Positions 18,171 through 26,351 of a stretch of 64,000 nucleotides of DNA are shown here, one piece after another. Within the stretch, counting starts at the first letter, position 1. Every line of letters begins with the position of its first letter. A program made the position numbers and the translations under genes. The DNA comes from Desulfobacter latus. Lineage in GTDB: Bacteria; Desulfobacterota; Desulfobacteria; Desulfobacterales; Desulfobacteraceae. The stretch lies in contig NZ_JACADJ010000003.1 in NCBI RefSeq assembly GCF_013389365.1, positions 1 to 64,000 of the forward strand, read 5' to 3'. Under the pieces are notes generated by a model. It saw nothing but the letters and a program-made list of their open reading frames with translations. It made no database searches and was not told where the DNA came from.

Positions 18171-20666
18171 ATGACAAAAATAGCAGAGGCACTAAAACCC
18201 GTTTTTAAAAAACACCGAATCGTTTTTTGGTACGACGCCAAAAAAGAACTGAGAAGTGACTATGAAAAGCTTGATTTACCTGACATTGAAAAAGTCGAAC
18301 TGAACAATAACGAGTTCAGGGTCAAGCACAGAATCCTTCGGGAGGAACCGGACAAGAAGTTTCTTCTATATCATGAAGGTGAAGCCCCTGCTGATCTGGA
18401 CAACTGGTTGCTGGATGTTCAACTGGCGTATGGTGAGTTCAGAACGGATCAGTCTGCAATATGGCTCAATGAGCTTGGACTGGGGATAGAGTTTACAGAT
18501 GTTGTGAACGAACATGCTGTTTTCTTCAACGCCGCCAAAAGAAGAGAGGGCCTGAAAAAGATACTTGCCTCCGATGATACGCAAAATGCTGTCAGAACAA
18601 AAATGCTGGCTGTATGTGCAGCGTCAGATCCCCGGATAGACAATATTCTTGAAAACCTGCTTTCAGAATCAGCCGTTAAAAAGGATGATAAATTCAAACT
18701 CATCGAAAACTGCACCCTTGACTCATTTTTGTGGAATCGGTTGGAGATCACTTACGGTTATACGTCCGATTCGCCAGGGATTAAGGATTTCACCATTCAA
18801 TTGTTCAAGTCCTGCTATGACATGAGCCTGGGTGAAGACTCAAAACTGAATCCCGATGCATTGGTATTCCTTAAACGGTGGAAGGATAGTGTCAGACACC
18901 AGAGTGCATTTGAAACATTATCCAAAGAATGCGCGGACATCCTGGCCATCGAAAAGGACCTTCAAAAAAGAGATATCTCATCCCTTGAAGAGATTGATTA
19001 TTTTGAACTGGTGGATCGAAAGATCATAAGCGATCTGGTTAAGCAGGTGGTTGACCGGACCATTACAGCCGGAAACCGTGAGAGCATGATCCGGCAGAGA
19101 AAAATAGGATACTGGTACAAACAATATGAGGATCTGTACCAGGCCATTGATCATGGCGCACGGTTCATCCGGCTTCTGGAAGAAACGGAAATCAACATTG
19201 AATCCATGGGTGACGGCCTGAGCAAGTATACCAACTATTGGTATCTGATCGATCAGCTTTACCGTCAATATGTTTTCCATACAAAGAGATCAGGCCAGGT
19301 GTCCGTACTCAAGGCCCTGTCAGATAAAATCGAGAATCTGTATTCCAATAATTACCTGCTGACCGTCAACAATGAATGGCAGAAACAGGTGGATCAATGT
19401 GAAGCCTGGGGTAAAACCGATATCGTGTTTCAAAGACACTTCTTTCAAAGAAACGTTTCTTCATTCCTCCGGGACAAAAAGAAGGTGTTTGTTATTATAT
19501 CAGATGCCATGCGGTTTGAGATCGGCGATGAATTGCACAGCCGTATTCGCCAGGAGGATCGGTTTGATGCAGAGATATCCCCGATGCTGACCACACTTCC
19601 CAGTTTCACTCAGCTCGGTATGGCTTCTTTATTGCCGAACAAAGAGATAACCTTTTCGGATAATCATTCGACCACCGTATTGGTGGATGGAAAGCGCAGC
19701 CAGGGTACGGAAAACAGGTCAAAGATTCTCCAGGATGCAGTAAGTGGTGCAGCCAAGGCCATGAGGGCCGAGGATCTCATGGAGATGAACAAAACAGAAT
19801 GCCGGGAACTATTCAGGGACCATGATCTGGTCTATGTTTACCACAATCAGATTGATGCGACCGGTGATAAAAAAGAATCCGAGGGCCGGGTTTTTGATGC
19901 GGTTGAAGATACCCTTGAAGCTTTGATTAAAATAATTAAGAAACTGGTAGCTGCCAATGCGACCAACCTTTTGGTGACATCTGATCATGGGTTTATCTAT
20001 CAGGACCGTGTTCTTGAAGACAGTGATTTCCTTGGCGCTGATATTACCGGGATTGATGCACTCCATAAAGACAGGCGTTTCCTGCTGGGTAAAGGGTTGC
20101 CACAGAACACCGGTATGAAATCCTTTACCGCAAAAGAAGCAGGCATAGAAGGAGACATGGAGATCCAGATTCCGAAATCCATTAATAGATTACGGTTAAA
20201 AGGTTCAGGGTCCAGGTTTGTCCATGGTGGGGCATCGTTACAGGAAGTGGTCATCCCGGTCATTAAAATTCATAAGAAACGGCAAAGTGATATCTCCAAG
20301 GTTGGAGTTAATATCCTCAGTGGTTCGACATCCTTTATCACCACCGGTCAATTCTCCGTCACTTTTTATCAGACCCAGCCTGTTACGGATAAAGTTCAAG
20401 CAAGGTCTTTGAGAGCGGGAATCTATTCAAAAGACAACGAACTTGTCTCTGACAGCCATAATCTGAACTTTGAATTTGCTTCCGATAATCCAAGGGAAAG
20501 GGAACTGAAAATACGGTTTGTCCTGACCAAGAAAGCGGATGATCTCAATGAACAGGAAGTTTATCTGCGTTTGGAAGAACAGGAGTCTGGAACCACCTAT
20601 TTTAAAGAATATAAATCAGCCCGGTATGTGATACGAAGATCATTTACCAGTGATTTTGATTTTTAG
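18171..20666 (+). CDS. pglZ: BREX phosphatase-like protein PglZ (type 1)
   Basis: PglZ belongs to the alkaline-phosphatase superfamily and is the signature protein of BREX systems. The 831-residue chain contains the PglZ core from about residue 440 (VFVIISDAMRFEIGDELH, then TTLPSFTQLGMASLLP), metal-site candidates in LVYVYHNQIDATGD and NLLVTSDHGFIYQDR, and HGGASLQEVVIPVI towards the end. The N-terminus (KHRIVFWYDAKKELR) is typical of BREX type 1 PglZ. I chose ATG 18171; TTG 18168 directly before it is the alternative. It follows the ptuB gene and precedes brxL by 11 bp. The whole set is probably one transcript, which would put the Septu-like genes under BREX control. Confidence 0.93.
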   Translation: MTKIAEALKPVFKKHRIVFWYDAKKELRSDYEKLDLPDIEKVELNNNEFRVKHRILREEPDKKFLLYHEGEAPADLDNWLLDVQLAYGEFRTDQSAIWLNELGLGIEFTDVVNEHAVFFNAAKRREGLKKILASDDTQNAVRTKMLAVCAASDPRIDNILENLLSESAVKKDDKFKLIENCTLDSFLWNRLEITYGYTSDSPGIKDFTIQLFKSCYDMSLGEDSKLNPDALVFLKRWKDSVRHQSAFETLSKECADILAIEKDLQKRDISSLEEIDYFELVDRKIISDLVKQVVDRTITAGNRESMIRQRKIGYWYKQYEDLYQAIDHGARFIRLLEETEINIESMGDGLSKYTNYWYLIDQLYRQYVFHTKRSGQVSVLKALSDKIENLYSNNYLLTVNNEWQKQVDQCEAWGKTDIVFQRHFFQRNVSSFLRDKKKVFVIISDAMRFEIGDELHSRIRQEDRFDAEISPMLTTLPSFTQLGMASLLPNKEITFSDNHSTTVLVDGKRSQGTENRSKILQDAVSGAAKAMRAEDLMEMNKTECRELFRDHDLVYVYHNQIDATGDKKESEGRVFDAVEDTLEALIKIIKKLVAANATNLLVTSDHGFIYQDRVLEDSDFLGADITGIDALHKDRRFLLGKGLPQNTGMKSFTAKEAGIEGDMEIQIPKSINRLRLKGSGSRFVHGGASLQEVVIPVIKIHKKRQSDISKVGVNILSGSTSFITTGQFSVTFYQTQPVTDKVQARSLRAGIYSKDNELVSDSHNLNFEFASDNPRERELKIRFVLTKKADDLNEQEVYLRLEEQESGTTYFKEYKSARYVIRRSFTSDFDF

Positions 20667-20677
20667 GAAAGATAGTT

Positions 20678-22729
20678 ATGACAGCACTTGATGACAAAAT
20701 AAATGAGCACTTTTCCGGACTCGTTGTCCGCAAGGACCTGGTTAAAATTGTTAAAGGGAATGCCATTGTTCCTTCCTATGTTCTTGAATTCCTGCTGGGC
20801 CAGTATTGTGCGACCGCAGATGAAGAGAGCATCAAAACCGGTATTGAAACCGTCAAAGAGATTTTACGGAAACATTATGTCCATCGGAACGAAGCCGGAT
20901 TGATCAAGTCTGTTATCAGGGAGAAAGGCCGTCATAAGGTCATTGATAAAGTCAGTGTTGCCCTCAATGACAAGAAAGATGTGTATGAAGCATCTTTCGC
21001 CAACCTGGGAGTTAAACAGATCCTGGTTGATGCGGACACGGTGAAAAAACATCCCAAACTCCTGGTGAGCGGTGTCTGGAGCATTGTGGATATGGAGTAT
21101 GAGCATTTTGAAGACAAATCCGTTTCCCCCTGGATCATTAACAAACTGAAACCCATTCAGCTGTCATCTTTTGATTATGAAAAATATATCGATGCAAGAA
21201 GGCAGTTTACCACGGATGAATGGATTGACCTTCTGATCCAGAGCATTGGTTTTAATCCTGAAAAACTGGGCAAACGAAGCAAACTGTTGCAGCTGGTCCG
21301 GCTGATCCCGTTCTGTGAACGCAATTACAACCTGATTGAGCTTGGTCCCAAGGGAACTGGAAAGTCGCATATCTTTTCCGACTTCTCACCCCATGGCATC
21401 CTGATATCAGGTGGGGAGATTACCGTACCCAAACTATTTGTAAACAACAGTTCAGGTAAAATCGGCCTTGTCGGATACTGGGATACCGTTGCCTTTGATG
21501 AATTTGCCGGAAAGGAAAAGAGAATACAGCAGGCGCTTGTGGATATCATGAAAAACTACATGGCGAACAAGTCCTTTTCCCGTGGAGTGGAAACCATCGG
21601 CGCTGAAGCATCCATGGTTTTTGTCGGTAACACCAGACACAATCTGCCCTATATGCTCAAGCATACGGATCTTTTTGATGAACTGCCCAAACAGTATTAC
21701 GATTCAGCATTTCTGGATCGAATCCATTTCTATCTCCCAGGCTGGGAGGTGGACATCATCAGAGGAGAGCTGTTCTCTGAAGGATATGGCTTTGTGGTGG
21801 ATTACCTGGCTGAGATTTTAAGATTTTTAAGAAACCATGACCATTCAGGTCATTATTCTCAGTATTTTGATCTTGTCAGTGACATCTCCACCAGGGATAA
21901 AGACGGTATCAACAAGACCTTTTCCGGTTTAATGAAAATCCTGTATCCCCACCAGGAAGCTACGGAACAGGAGATAGAGGATGTCCTGCAATTTGCCATA
22001 GAAGGCCGTAAAAGGGTTAAAGACCAGTTGATGAAAATTGATTCCACCTATGCTGCGGTCAGGTTTGCTTACACAAAAAATGACGACGAAACAACCGTCC
22101 ATGTAAAGAGCCTTGAGGAGGAAGAATATCCCCAGTATTTTGGTTCTGTTGAAGACCAGGAACCTGAATCGGAAACAGGAGGTCAGGCACCCGAACAGTC
22201 TCAGGAGCCAGCTGTCGTTAGTGACAAACCACCCGAACTTAAAAAAAGACAGGTCATTGTAAAAGAGAACCAGCGAGGCGTAACATTTGACAAGCTCTTC
22301 AGCGATTATCTCCAGGATGCCGGAAAAATAACGGTGACGGATTCATACATCCGTATTTATTACCAGATCAGAAACTTCATGGAATTTATTGAAACCATAG
22401 TAAGAATCAAACCCAAAGACGATGAAGTTGACGTCCATCTGATAACGGTTCAAGATGACTTTAAAGGGCCGCAGCAGATAGACAGCTTTATAAAGATCCA
22501 GGAGAACTGTGCCATAGCCGGCGTTCATTTTACATGGGAGTTTGACGAAACCAAAACCCTTCATGCACGCCATATTGTAACCGACCACGGTTGGAAGATT
22601 CTATTGGACCGGGGGTTGGATATCTTTCAGCACTATGAAATAAACGATTCGTTTTCCCTGAGTAACCGGCTGCAGCAGTATCGGTCCTGTAAGGCCTTTG
22701 AGATCACTTATTTAAAAACGAAAGGCTAA
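20678..22729 (+). CDS. brxL: BREX protein BrxL (Lon-like AAA+ protein)
   Basis: BrxL is the last gene of type 1 BREX, a Lon-protease-like AAA+ protein that forms DNA-binding rings and is required for phage exclusion but not for host methylation. The 683-residue protein has LGPKGTGKSHIF as Walker A (near residue 224), the downstream IGLVGYWDTVAFDEFAGK carrying Walker B, and MVFVGNTRHNLPYML as the sensor-1 region. A low-complexity Glu/Pro/Gln stretch (about 490-520) links the ATPase to the C-terminal domain. An AGGAAAG box precedes the ATG. It is the final BREX gene; the next element is a tRNA promoter 115 bp downstream, and no clear intrinsic terminator was seen between them. Confidence 0.93.
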   Translation: MTALDDKINEHFSGLVVRKDLVKIVKGNAIVPSYVLEFLLGQYCATADEESIKTGIETVKEILRKHYVHRNEAGLIKSVIREKGRHKVIDKVSVALNDKKDVYEASFANLGVKQILVDADTVKKHPKLLVSGVWSIVDMEYEHFEDKSVSPWIINKLKPIQLSSFDYEKYIDARRQFTTDEWIDLLIQSIGFNPEKLGKRSKLLQLVRLIPFCERNYNLIELGPKGTGKSHIFSDFSPHGILISGGEITVPKLFVNNSSGKIGLVGYWDTVAFDEFAGKEKRIQQALVDIMKNYMANKSFSRGVETIGAEASMVFVGNTRHNLPYMLKHTDLFDELPKQYYDSAFLDRIHFYLPGWEVDIIRGELFSEGYGFVVDYLAEILRFLRNHDHSGHYSQYFDLVSDISTRDKDGINKTFSGLMKILYPHQEATEQEIEDVLQFAIEGRKRVKDQLMKIDSTYAAVRFAYTKNDDETTVHVKSLEEEEYPQYFGSVEDQEPESETGGQAPEQSQEPAVVSDKPPELKKRQVIVKENQRGVTFDKLFSDYLQDAGKITVTDSYIRIYYQIRNFMEFIETIVRIKPKDDEVDVHLITVQDDFKGPQQIDSFIKIQENCAIAGVHFTWEFDETKTLHARHIVTDHGWKILLDRGLDIFQHYEINDSFSLSNRLQQYRSCKAFEITYLKTKG

Positions 22730-22843
22730 TCAAATTAGTTGAGGATAGAAGGGATTTCTATTATTTTATTAGGCCAACCTACAAGTCCTAAAAGAACTGC
22801 CTCAATTTACTGACCCATACATGGCCATCACAATTTTTTTTAG

Positions 22844-22872
22844 TTGACAATGACACAGCCATCCGGTAGAAG
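22844..22872 (+). promoter_or_regulatory. Sigma70-type promoter for the tRNA unit
   Basis: A perfect -35 box TTGACA (22844-22849) is followed after exactly 17 bases by TAGAAG (22867-22872). The degenerate tRNA begins about 12 bases after the -10 box and the intact tRNA-Asp lies further downstream, so this probably drives the tRNA transcript. Confidence 0.6.
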
Positions 22873-22884
22873 ATTGTTCCTTAG

Positions 22885-22950
22885 AATGAGATAACTCAGT
22901 GGTAGAGTGTAACCTTTGCAAGGTTCAAGCACTGCATTGTCCACTATAAA
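22885..22950 (+). pseudogene. Degenerate tRNA (Gly-like body, UGC anticodon loop)
   Basis: The segment ACTCAGTGGTAGAGT is a well-formed D-arm of the kind seen in tRNA-Gly. It is followed by TAACC TTTGCAA GGTT, an anticodon stem with four pairs and a loop reading TGC, the alanine anticodon. After that the tRNA collapses: there is no TTCGANTC T-loop, no T-stem and no 3' acceptor strand. I read it as a decayed tRNA gene, or a chimera, at the front of the tRNA-Asp transcription unit. It cannot function as a normal tRNA. Confidence 0.6.
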
Positions 22951-22957
22951 TAATCAC

Positions 22958-23034
22958 GGGGGTGTAGTTCAGTTGGTTAGAACGCTAGCCTGTCACGCTA
23001 GAGGCCGCGAGTTCGAGTCTCGTCACTCCCGCCA
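22958..23034 (+). tRNA. tRNA-Asp (GTC)
   Basis: A full cloverleaf can be drawn. The acceptor stem is GGGGGTG / CACTCCC with one G-T pair; the D-stem is GTTC/GAAC; the anticodon stem is CTAGC/GCTAG with loop CTGTCAC (anticodon GTC, aspartate). The T-stem is GCGAG/CTCGT with loop TTCGAGT. The discriminator is G at 23031 and the CCA end (23032-23034) is encoded. A strong terminator follows immediately. The gene lies directly downstream of BREX and upstream of mobile-element debris, a common arrangement at integration hot spots, although no integrase is visible. Confidence 0.97.
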
Positions 23035-23041
23035 CAATATG

Positions 23042-23079
23042 AAAAGGTTTTCAGTGCACTGCTGAAAACCTTTTTTTTT
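23042..23079 (+). terminator. Intrinsic terminator of the tRNA unit
   Basis: The stem AGGTTTTCAG / CTGAAAACCT (extendable by outer A-T pairs) with a 7-base loop is followed by a run of nine T. It lies seven bases after the CCA end of tRNA-Asp. Confidence 0.92.
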
Positions 23080-23108
23080 GCTCCCCGGTGTTTATAAGGG
23101 GTCAAGGC

Positions 23109-23270
23109 TGGGCTGTCTAAAAACCCGCTTTTCGGATGATTATTTTTGCCCGCTTTTTGGGTATACCCAAAATCTGTTGAACGACCTCTTCTGAAAGGCA
23201 TTTCAACAACTCAAAACTCAAAAGGGGGCCAAAAAGTGCGCAAACGAAAATGGCAGATTTAGACACCCCA
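23109..23270. mobile_element. MITE-like element, 162 bp, with 9-bp target duplication
   Basis: The element begins with TGGGCTGTCTAAA and ends with the imperfect inverted copy TTTAGACACCCCA; similarity of the ends continues inward for about 29 bases (roughly 20 matches, including TTTTCG). It is bracketed by perfect 9-bp direct repeats GGTCAAGGC at 23100-23108 and 23271-23279, the footprint of transposition. It encodes no protein. An 18-bp perfect palindrome, TTTTGGGTATACCCAAAA, lies inside at 23155-23172. It is too short for an autonomous element and is best read as a miniature inverted-repeat element moved by an unidentified transposase. Confidence 0.8.
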
Positions 23271-23284
23271 GGTCAAGGCGTATA

Positions 23285-23356
23285 GGCAATAGCATTGTCT
23301 CCTATGCTAAGGACAAAGGATTTGATACCCTGGTAATGGGCCGGCACCGGAACTGA
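23285..23356 (+). pseudogene. Universal stress protein (UspA family) C-terminal remnant
   Basis: Reading from 23285 gives GNSIVSYAKDKGFDTLVMGR and a stop at 23354-23356. This matches the conserved C-terminal block of UspA-family proteins (I..YA.....DLIVMG). No start, ATP-binding loop or N-terminal part is present in the correct frame upstream, where the MITE-like element ends six bases before. It is therefore a gene fragment, perhaps split when the element inserted. Short but recognisable; the call rests on about 23 residues. Confidence 0.55.
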
Positions 23357-23408
23357 GCGGGCTTTTTTTATGGGACCTACTTCTAAACAGATCCTCAACC
23401 ATGCTTCA

Positions 23409-23669
23409 GAGTCGGCCCTTTGGGTTGTGGCATAGGGCGGCCTTTTTTTGCACCAGCTTTGGGTGATAGTCCGTCAAGCCAAGCTTGGCTGCCCACATTT
23501 TTTGGATTTGTTTTTCCATTGCCTCTGCAAAGCCATGACGTATTTGATCCAATTGTTCCAAAGCGTCAGTATCTTCTGCAAGTAGCGGTCTCACTGCAGT
23601 CTAAAATATGTGGTAATTGGCTTCTGCTGCGGTTGGCTGATTGAAGAAGGAAAAGTGTTTGCCGCCACC
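23409..23669 (-). pseudogene. SelO/YdiU (protein AMPylase) C-terminal remnant
   Basis: On the minus strand one frame reads GKHFSFFNQPTAAEANYHIF, then a TAG stop, then TAVRPLLAEDTDAL and later MWAAKLGLTDYHPKLVQ. This order (a ..F.NQP block, a ..LLPLL..D block, a M.AKLGL block) is that of the C-terminal region of the SelO/YdiU pseudokinase family, which AMPylates proteins. The in-frame stop, the missing kinase-like core and the diverged tail show that it is a decayed fragment. No start codon is sensible. Adjacent repeats at 23671 suggest that recombination removed the rest of the gene. Confidence 0.5.
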
Positions 23670-23670
23670 A

Positions 23671-23730
23671 GTAGGGGCAGATATGGAATCTGCCCCTACC
23701 CAATACATGGCCGAAAGAATGATCAAGGTC
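23671..23730. repeat. Dispersed palindromic repeat (GTAGGGGC family), copy 1
   Basis: GTAGGGGCAGAT ATGGA ATCTGCCCCTAC is a perfect 12-bp inverted repeat with a 5-base loop, followed by CCAATACATGGCCGAAAGAATGATCAAGG, split here only by description. A second copy with the same downstream tail lies at 41256-41312 in the same orientation. About 50 of 57 bases agree by eye. The unit is longer than the hairpin, so it is a dispersed repeat and not just a terminator. Confidence 0.8.
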
Positions 23731-23752
23731 TAACCATCGAAGATAGTTTTGG

Positions 23753-24322
23753 TTAGAGTGTGCCTACCGGAAGAATTGTTTTGTGATATTGTTCATTGAG
23801 AACTTCGGCCATAGCAAGATAAATAGCGCTCAGTCCGCAGATAATGCCTTCAAAGCCGGCAATTACCCCGATAAGATGTGAACCTGTCCAGTCTTTGATT
23901 GCAAGAAGAAAAAATAATACCGTCAGCGATGCAAAAACAAACTGAAGCCCTCTGTTCGATTTTAATGTCCCGAAAAACATGAACAGTGTAAAGATGCCCC
24001 ACATGAACAGATAGCAGGCCATGAATTTTGCAGGCGTCGGATCTGCCCAGCCGAGTTTGGGCAATAGAATAAGCGCCACCAGAGTCAGCCAGAAGTGGCC
24101 ATAGGATATGAATGCCGTAACGCCAAACGTATTACCTTTTCTAAATTCAAGAATACCGGCGATAATCTGGGCCAGACCGCCATAAAAAAGTCCCATCGCC
24201 AGAATCATGGCACTGATTTCAAAAAAACCGGCATTATGAATATTCAAAAGCACGGTTGTCATTCCAAAGCCCATTAATCCGAGCGGTCCCGGGTTTGCCA
24301 ATGTTTCGTTTCTCATCTTCAT
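23753..24322 (-). CDS. satP: Acetate/succinate transporter, GPR1/FUN34/SatP family
   Basis: The 189-residue protein is almost entirely hydrophobic, with about six membrane segments. Its N-terminus carries NPGPLGLMGFGMTTVLLN, the signature (NPAPLGL) of the AceTr family of acetate and succinate/proton carriers. Length is typical. The ATG at 24322 is preceded by AGGAG at a good distance. A perfect sigma54 promoter lies 53-67 bases upstream of the start, and the gene before it on the same strand encodes an enhancer-binding-protein-like regulator. This suggests controlled acetate uptake, which fits an acetate-oxidising sulfate reducer. Substrate preference cannot be decided from sequence. Confidence 0.9.
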   Translation of the reverse strand: MKMRNETLANPGPLGLMGFGMTTVLLNIHNAGFFEISAMILAMGLFYGGLAQIIAGILEFRKGNTFGVTAFISYGHFWLTLVALILLPKLGWADPTPAKFMACYLFMWGIFTLFMFFGTLKSNRGLQFVFASLTVLFFLLAIKDWTGSHLIGVIAGFEGIICGLSAIYLAMAEVLNEQYHKTILPVGTL

Positions 24323-24665
24323 ACTCCTCTTTATTAAGTTATTAAAAATTGTAAAATACTTTCATCAGAAATTAGCAAACATTGTGCCATCGTCCTATTT
24401 CGGGTTTCGAGTCGGTTTATTGGCAGCCCATATGCCCACGATCATTCGTCACAATACGTCGGATCGTTTTTGAAAGCCCGAAAGACCATATTATAAAGGT
24501 TTTGAGGGCTGCCGAATAATTATTTAAAACGCAACGTGCAGACTGAATTACAAATAAATGGCGACTTAATTCTGATGAAAAAAAAGATGGGGAGGGGAGG
24601 ATTAAAACGGGGAAATACAACATTTGGGGCGAATATGACCCAAAACAGGACTTCTTTGTCTTATT
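24323..24665. other. satP upstream regulatory region
   Basis: This 343-bp gap between two minus-strand genes holds the satP ribosome binding site, the sigma54 promoter (24375-24389) and, further upstream at about 24438-24465, an imperfect inverted pair CGATC...GATCG that could be an activator site. The stretch next to the regulator gene is A- and G-rich with no hairpin, so no intrinsic terminator for the regulator was found. No gene is supported here. Confidence 0.5.
24375..24389 (-). promoter_or_regulatory. Sigma54 (-24/-12) promoter of satP
   Basis: On the minus strand the sequence reads TGGCAC AATGT TTGC followed by T. The -24 and -12 elements and the five-base spacing match the consensus TGGCAC-N5-TTGCW at every defined position. 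It is 53 bases upstream of the satP ATG. Transcription from here would need RpoN and an enhancer-binding activator. Confidence 0.85.
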
Positions 24666-26093
24666 TTAGGGCAGATCTATCCCATAGGCCCCCATTTTGC
24701 GATAAAGTGTCTTGCGGGAAATACCCAGTTTTTCAGCGGCTTTTCCTCTGTGCCACCGGGAGAGCTCAAGGGCGGAAAGAATAAATTGTTTCTCAAACCG
24801 GGCAACGGCATCGGTCAACGGAAGATCTGTGCCTGAATCCGAAACGGCAATGACTCCTGAGGGGCGGGCCGGTGGAATCTCAGGGAGGGGAATATTCGGG
24901 GGCGCAATAGCATCAAGGCCCTGTAAGCCGATGTACCTGCGGAGAACATTTTGAAGTTCCCTGACATTTCCGGGCCAGTGGTAATTGTATAGCGCTTGTA
25001 TGTCTTTTTCGGGCAAGGCATAAAAGTGAAGGGATGATTTCATCCGGCTTAAAAAATAATCGGCAAGCAGCGCAAGGTCTTCCTTCCGTTCACGAAGGGG
25101 CGGGATATCTATGGGTATCACATACAAGCGATAAAAAAAATCACTGCGGAGCCTGCCTTTTTGAACCTCTTCCCATAGATTCCAGGTGCTGGCGGCAACA
25201 ATCCTGAAATCGGAATAAAGTACCTCGTTACTCCCGACCGGTGAATACCCCCCCCCTTCCATTACCCGCAGGAGCTTAACCTGCAGATTCAGGGAAAGTT
25301 TTCCAACGTCATGAAGAAACAGGGTACCGCCCTGTACATGGCAAAGAACGCCTTTTTTGTCATTACAGGCACCGCGAAAGGCGCCTTTGACATGACCAAA
25401 GAACTCAATTTCCAGAAGGGATTCAGACGGTGCATCACAATTGACAGAGAGAAACGGTGCGTTTTTTCTTTGGCTGAGATTGTGTATAGTTCTTGCGACC
25501 AGTTCCTTTCCTACCCCTGATTCGCCGTGGATAACAACACTGTCGGCAACGGCTGCCGCCCGTGCAATCATATCATAGACCTCCCGCATTTTTCGGCTTT
25601 TACCGATGATATTGCAGAACGTGAAGCGCTCACCCATTGAGGACTGAAACAATGAATACTGTTGCTGGAGCTGTTCGGATTCACGCCTTACGGCGTCTTC
25701 CTGAATTTTGCCGTGGGTAATATCCTGAAGCGTTGTGACTGCGCCTGTAATGTTGCCTGCATGGTCAAAAACAGGAGCCGCCAGAAAATTTATATATCTT
25801 GGCCTTCCGTTAATATTTTCAAAATAGTCTGTTGCCTCCCAGGCATTGGGCACAATGCTGGACTGTGCCGGATTTTTTGTGCCGTATATTTCAAGGAATT
25901 TTTCATAATCCTGCTCGACAACCAGATCGGCCAGCACGGGCCGTTTGCTGGAATAAAAAATCTTCCACTGATGGTCTGTGTCGATAATATCTTCAGCGGA
26001 AACGCCGCTAAGAACTTCAAAAGCTCTGTTCCAGACCTTTACCTTGTGGTCGTTTCCTATGGCAAACTGAGCTATCGGTGTATATTCCAACAT
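24666..26093 (-). CDS. PAS / sigma54-activator-like AAA+ / Fis HTH regulator with altered catalytic motifs
   Basis: The 475-residue protein has an N-terminal PAS domain (about 1-120, FAIGNDHKVKVWNRAFEVLSG), a sigma54-interaction AAA+ domain (about 155-380) and a C-terminal Fis-type helix-turn-helix (AAEKLGISRKTLYRKM). Walker A (HGESGVGKELVA) and the arginine-finger region (GRLRSDFFYRL) are kept. The sigma54-contacting loop reads GAFRGA instead of GAFTGA, however, and Walker B reads TLFLHDVGKL where activators have TLFLDEIGEL. Both changes were checked in the nucleotides. It lies upstream of satP on the same strand. It may regulate satP, but with these changes it may act as a non-hydrolysing repressor or ligand sensor and not a classical activator. 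Confidence 0.85.
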   Translation of the reverse strand: MLEYTPIAQFAIGNDHKVKVWNRAFEVLSGVSAEDIIDTDHQWKIFYSSKRPVLADLVVEQDYEKFLEIYGTKNPAQSSIVPNAWEATDYFENINGRPRYINFLAAPVFDHAGNITGAVTTLQDITHGKIQEDAVRRESEQLQQQYSLFQSSMGERFTFCNIIGKSRKMREVYDMIARAAAVADSVVIHGESGVGKELVARTIHNLSQRKNAPFLSVNCDAPSESLLEIEFFGHVKGAFRGACNDKKGVLCHVQGGTLFLHDVGKLSLNLQVKLLRVMEGGGYSPVGSNEVLYSDFRIVAASTWNLWEEVQKGRLRSDFFYRLYVIPIDIPPLRERKEDLALLADYFLSRMKSSLHFYALPEKDIQALYNYHWPGNVRELQNVLRRYIGLQGLDAIAPPNIPLPEIPPARPSGVIAVSDSGTDLPLTDAVARFEKQFILSALELSRWHRGKAAEKLGISRKTLYRKMGAYGIDLP

Positions 26094-26351
26094 AATAAAA
26101 TCCGGTCCCGGGTCTTTAGCTGTTCTAAAACCTCTGGGATAAGTTCAACGTAAAATCATCCAAATCATGGTCTTGCCAGGCATTATTTTTGATCAATGAC
26201 CACCCAAAAAGACCACCCAAAAATCTGTAAGCAAGAATCGAACCTGAAAAAACCAGAATTGGCGTATTATTTTTTTTTCACCCGGGCAGGCGCTGTTATT
26301 GACAATAGATAATTTATGAAGTGTAATTTGTAATTCTCATAAGAATTATAT

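Noticed and set aside
22998-23201. Minus-strand open frame across tRNA-Asp and the MITE-like element
   Set aside because: It reads through a structural RNA and its terminator and is explained by the tRNA and mobile element.
22730-23752. Genomic-island boundary with tRNA attachment site
   Set aside because: The tRNA-Asp 3' end would be a suitable attachment site, but no integrase gene and no second copy of the tRNA 3' end was found in the window, so no attachment site is claimed.
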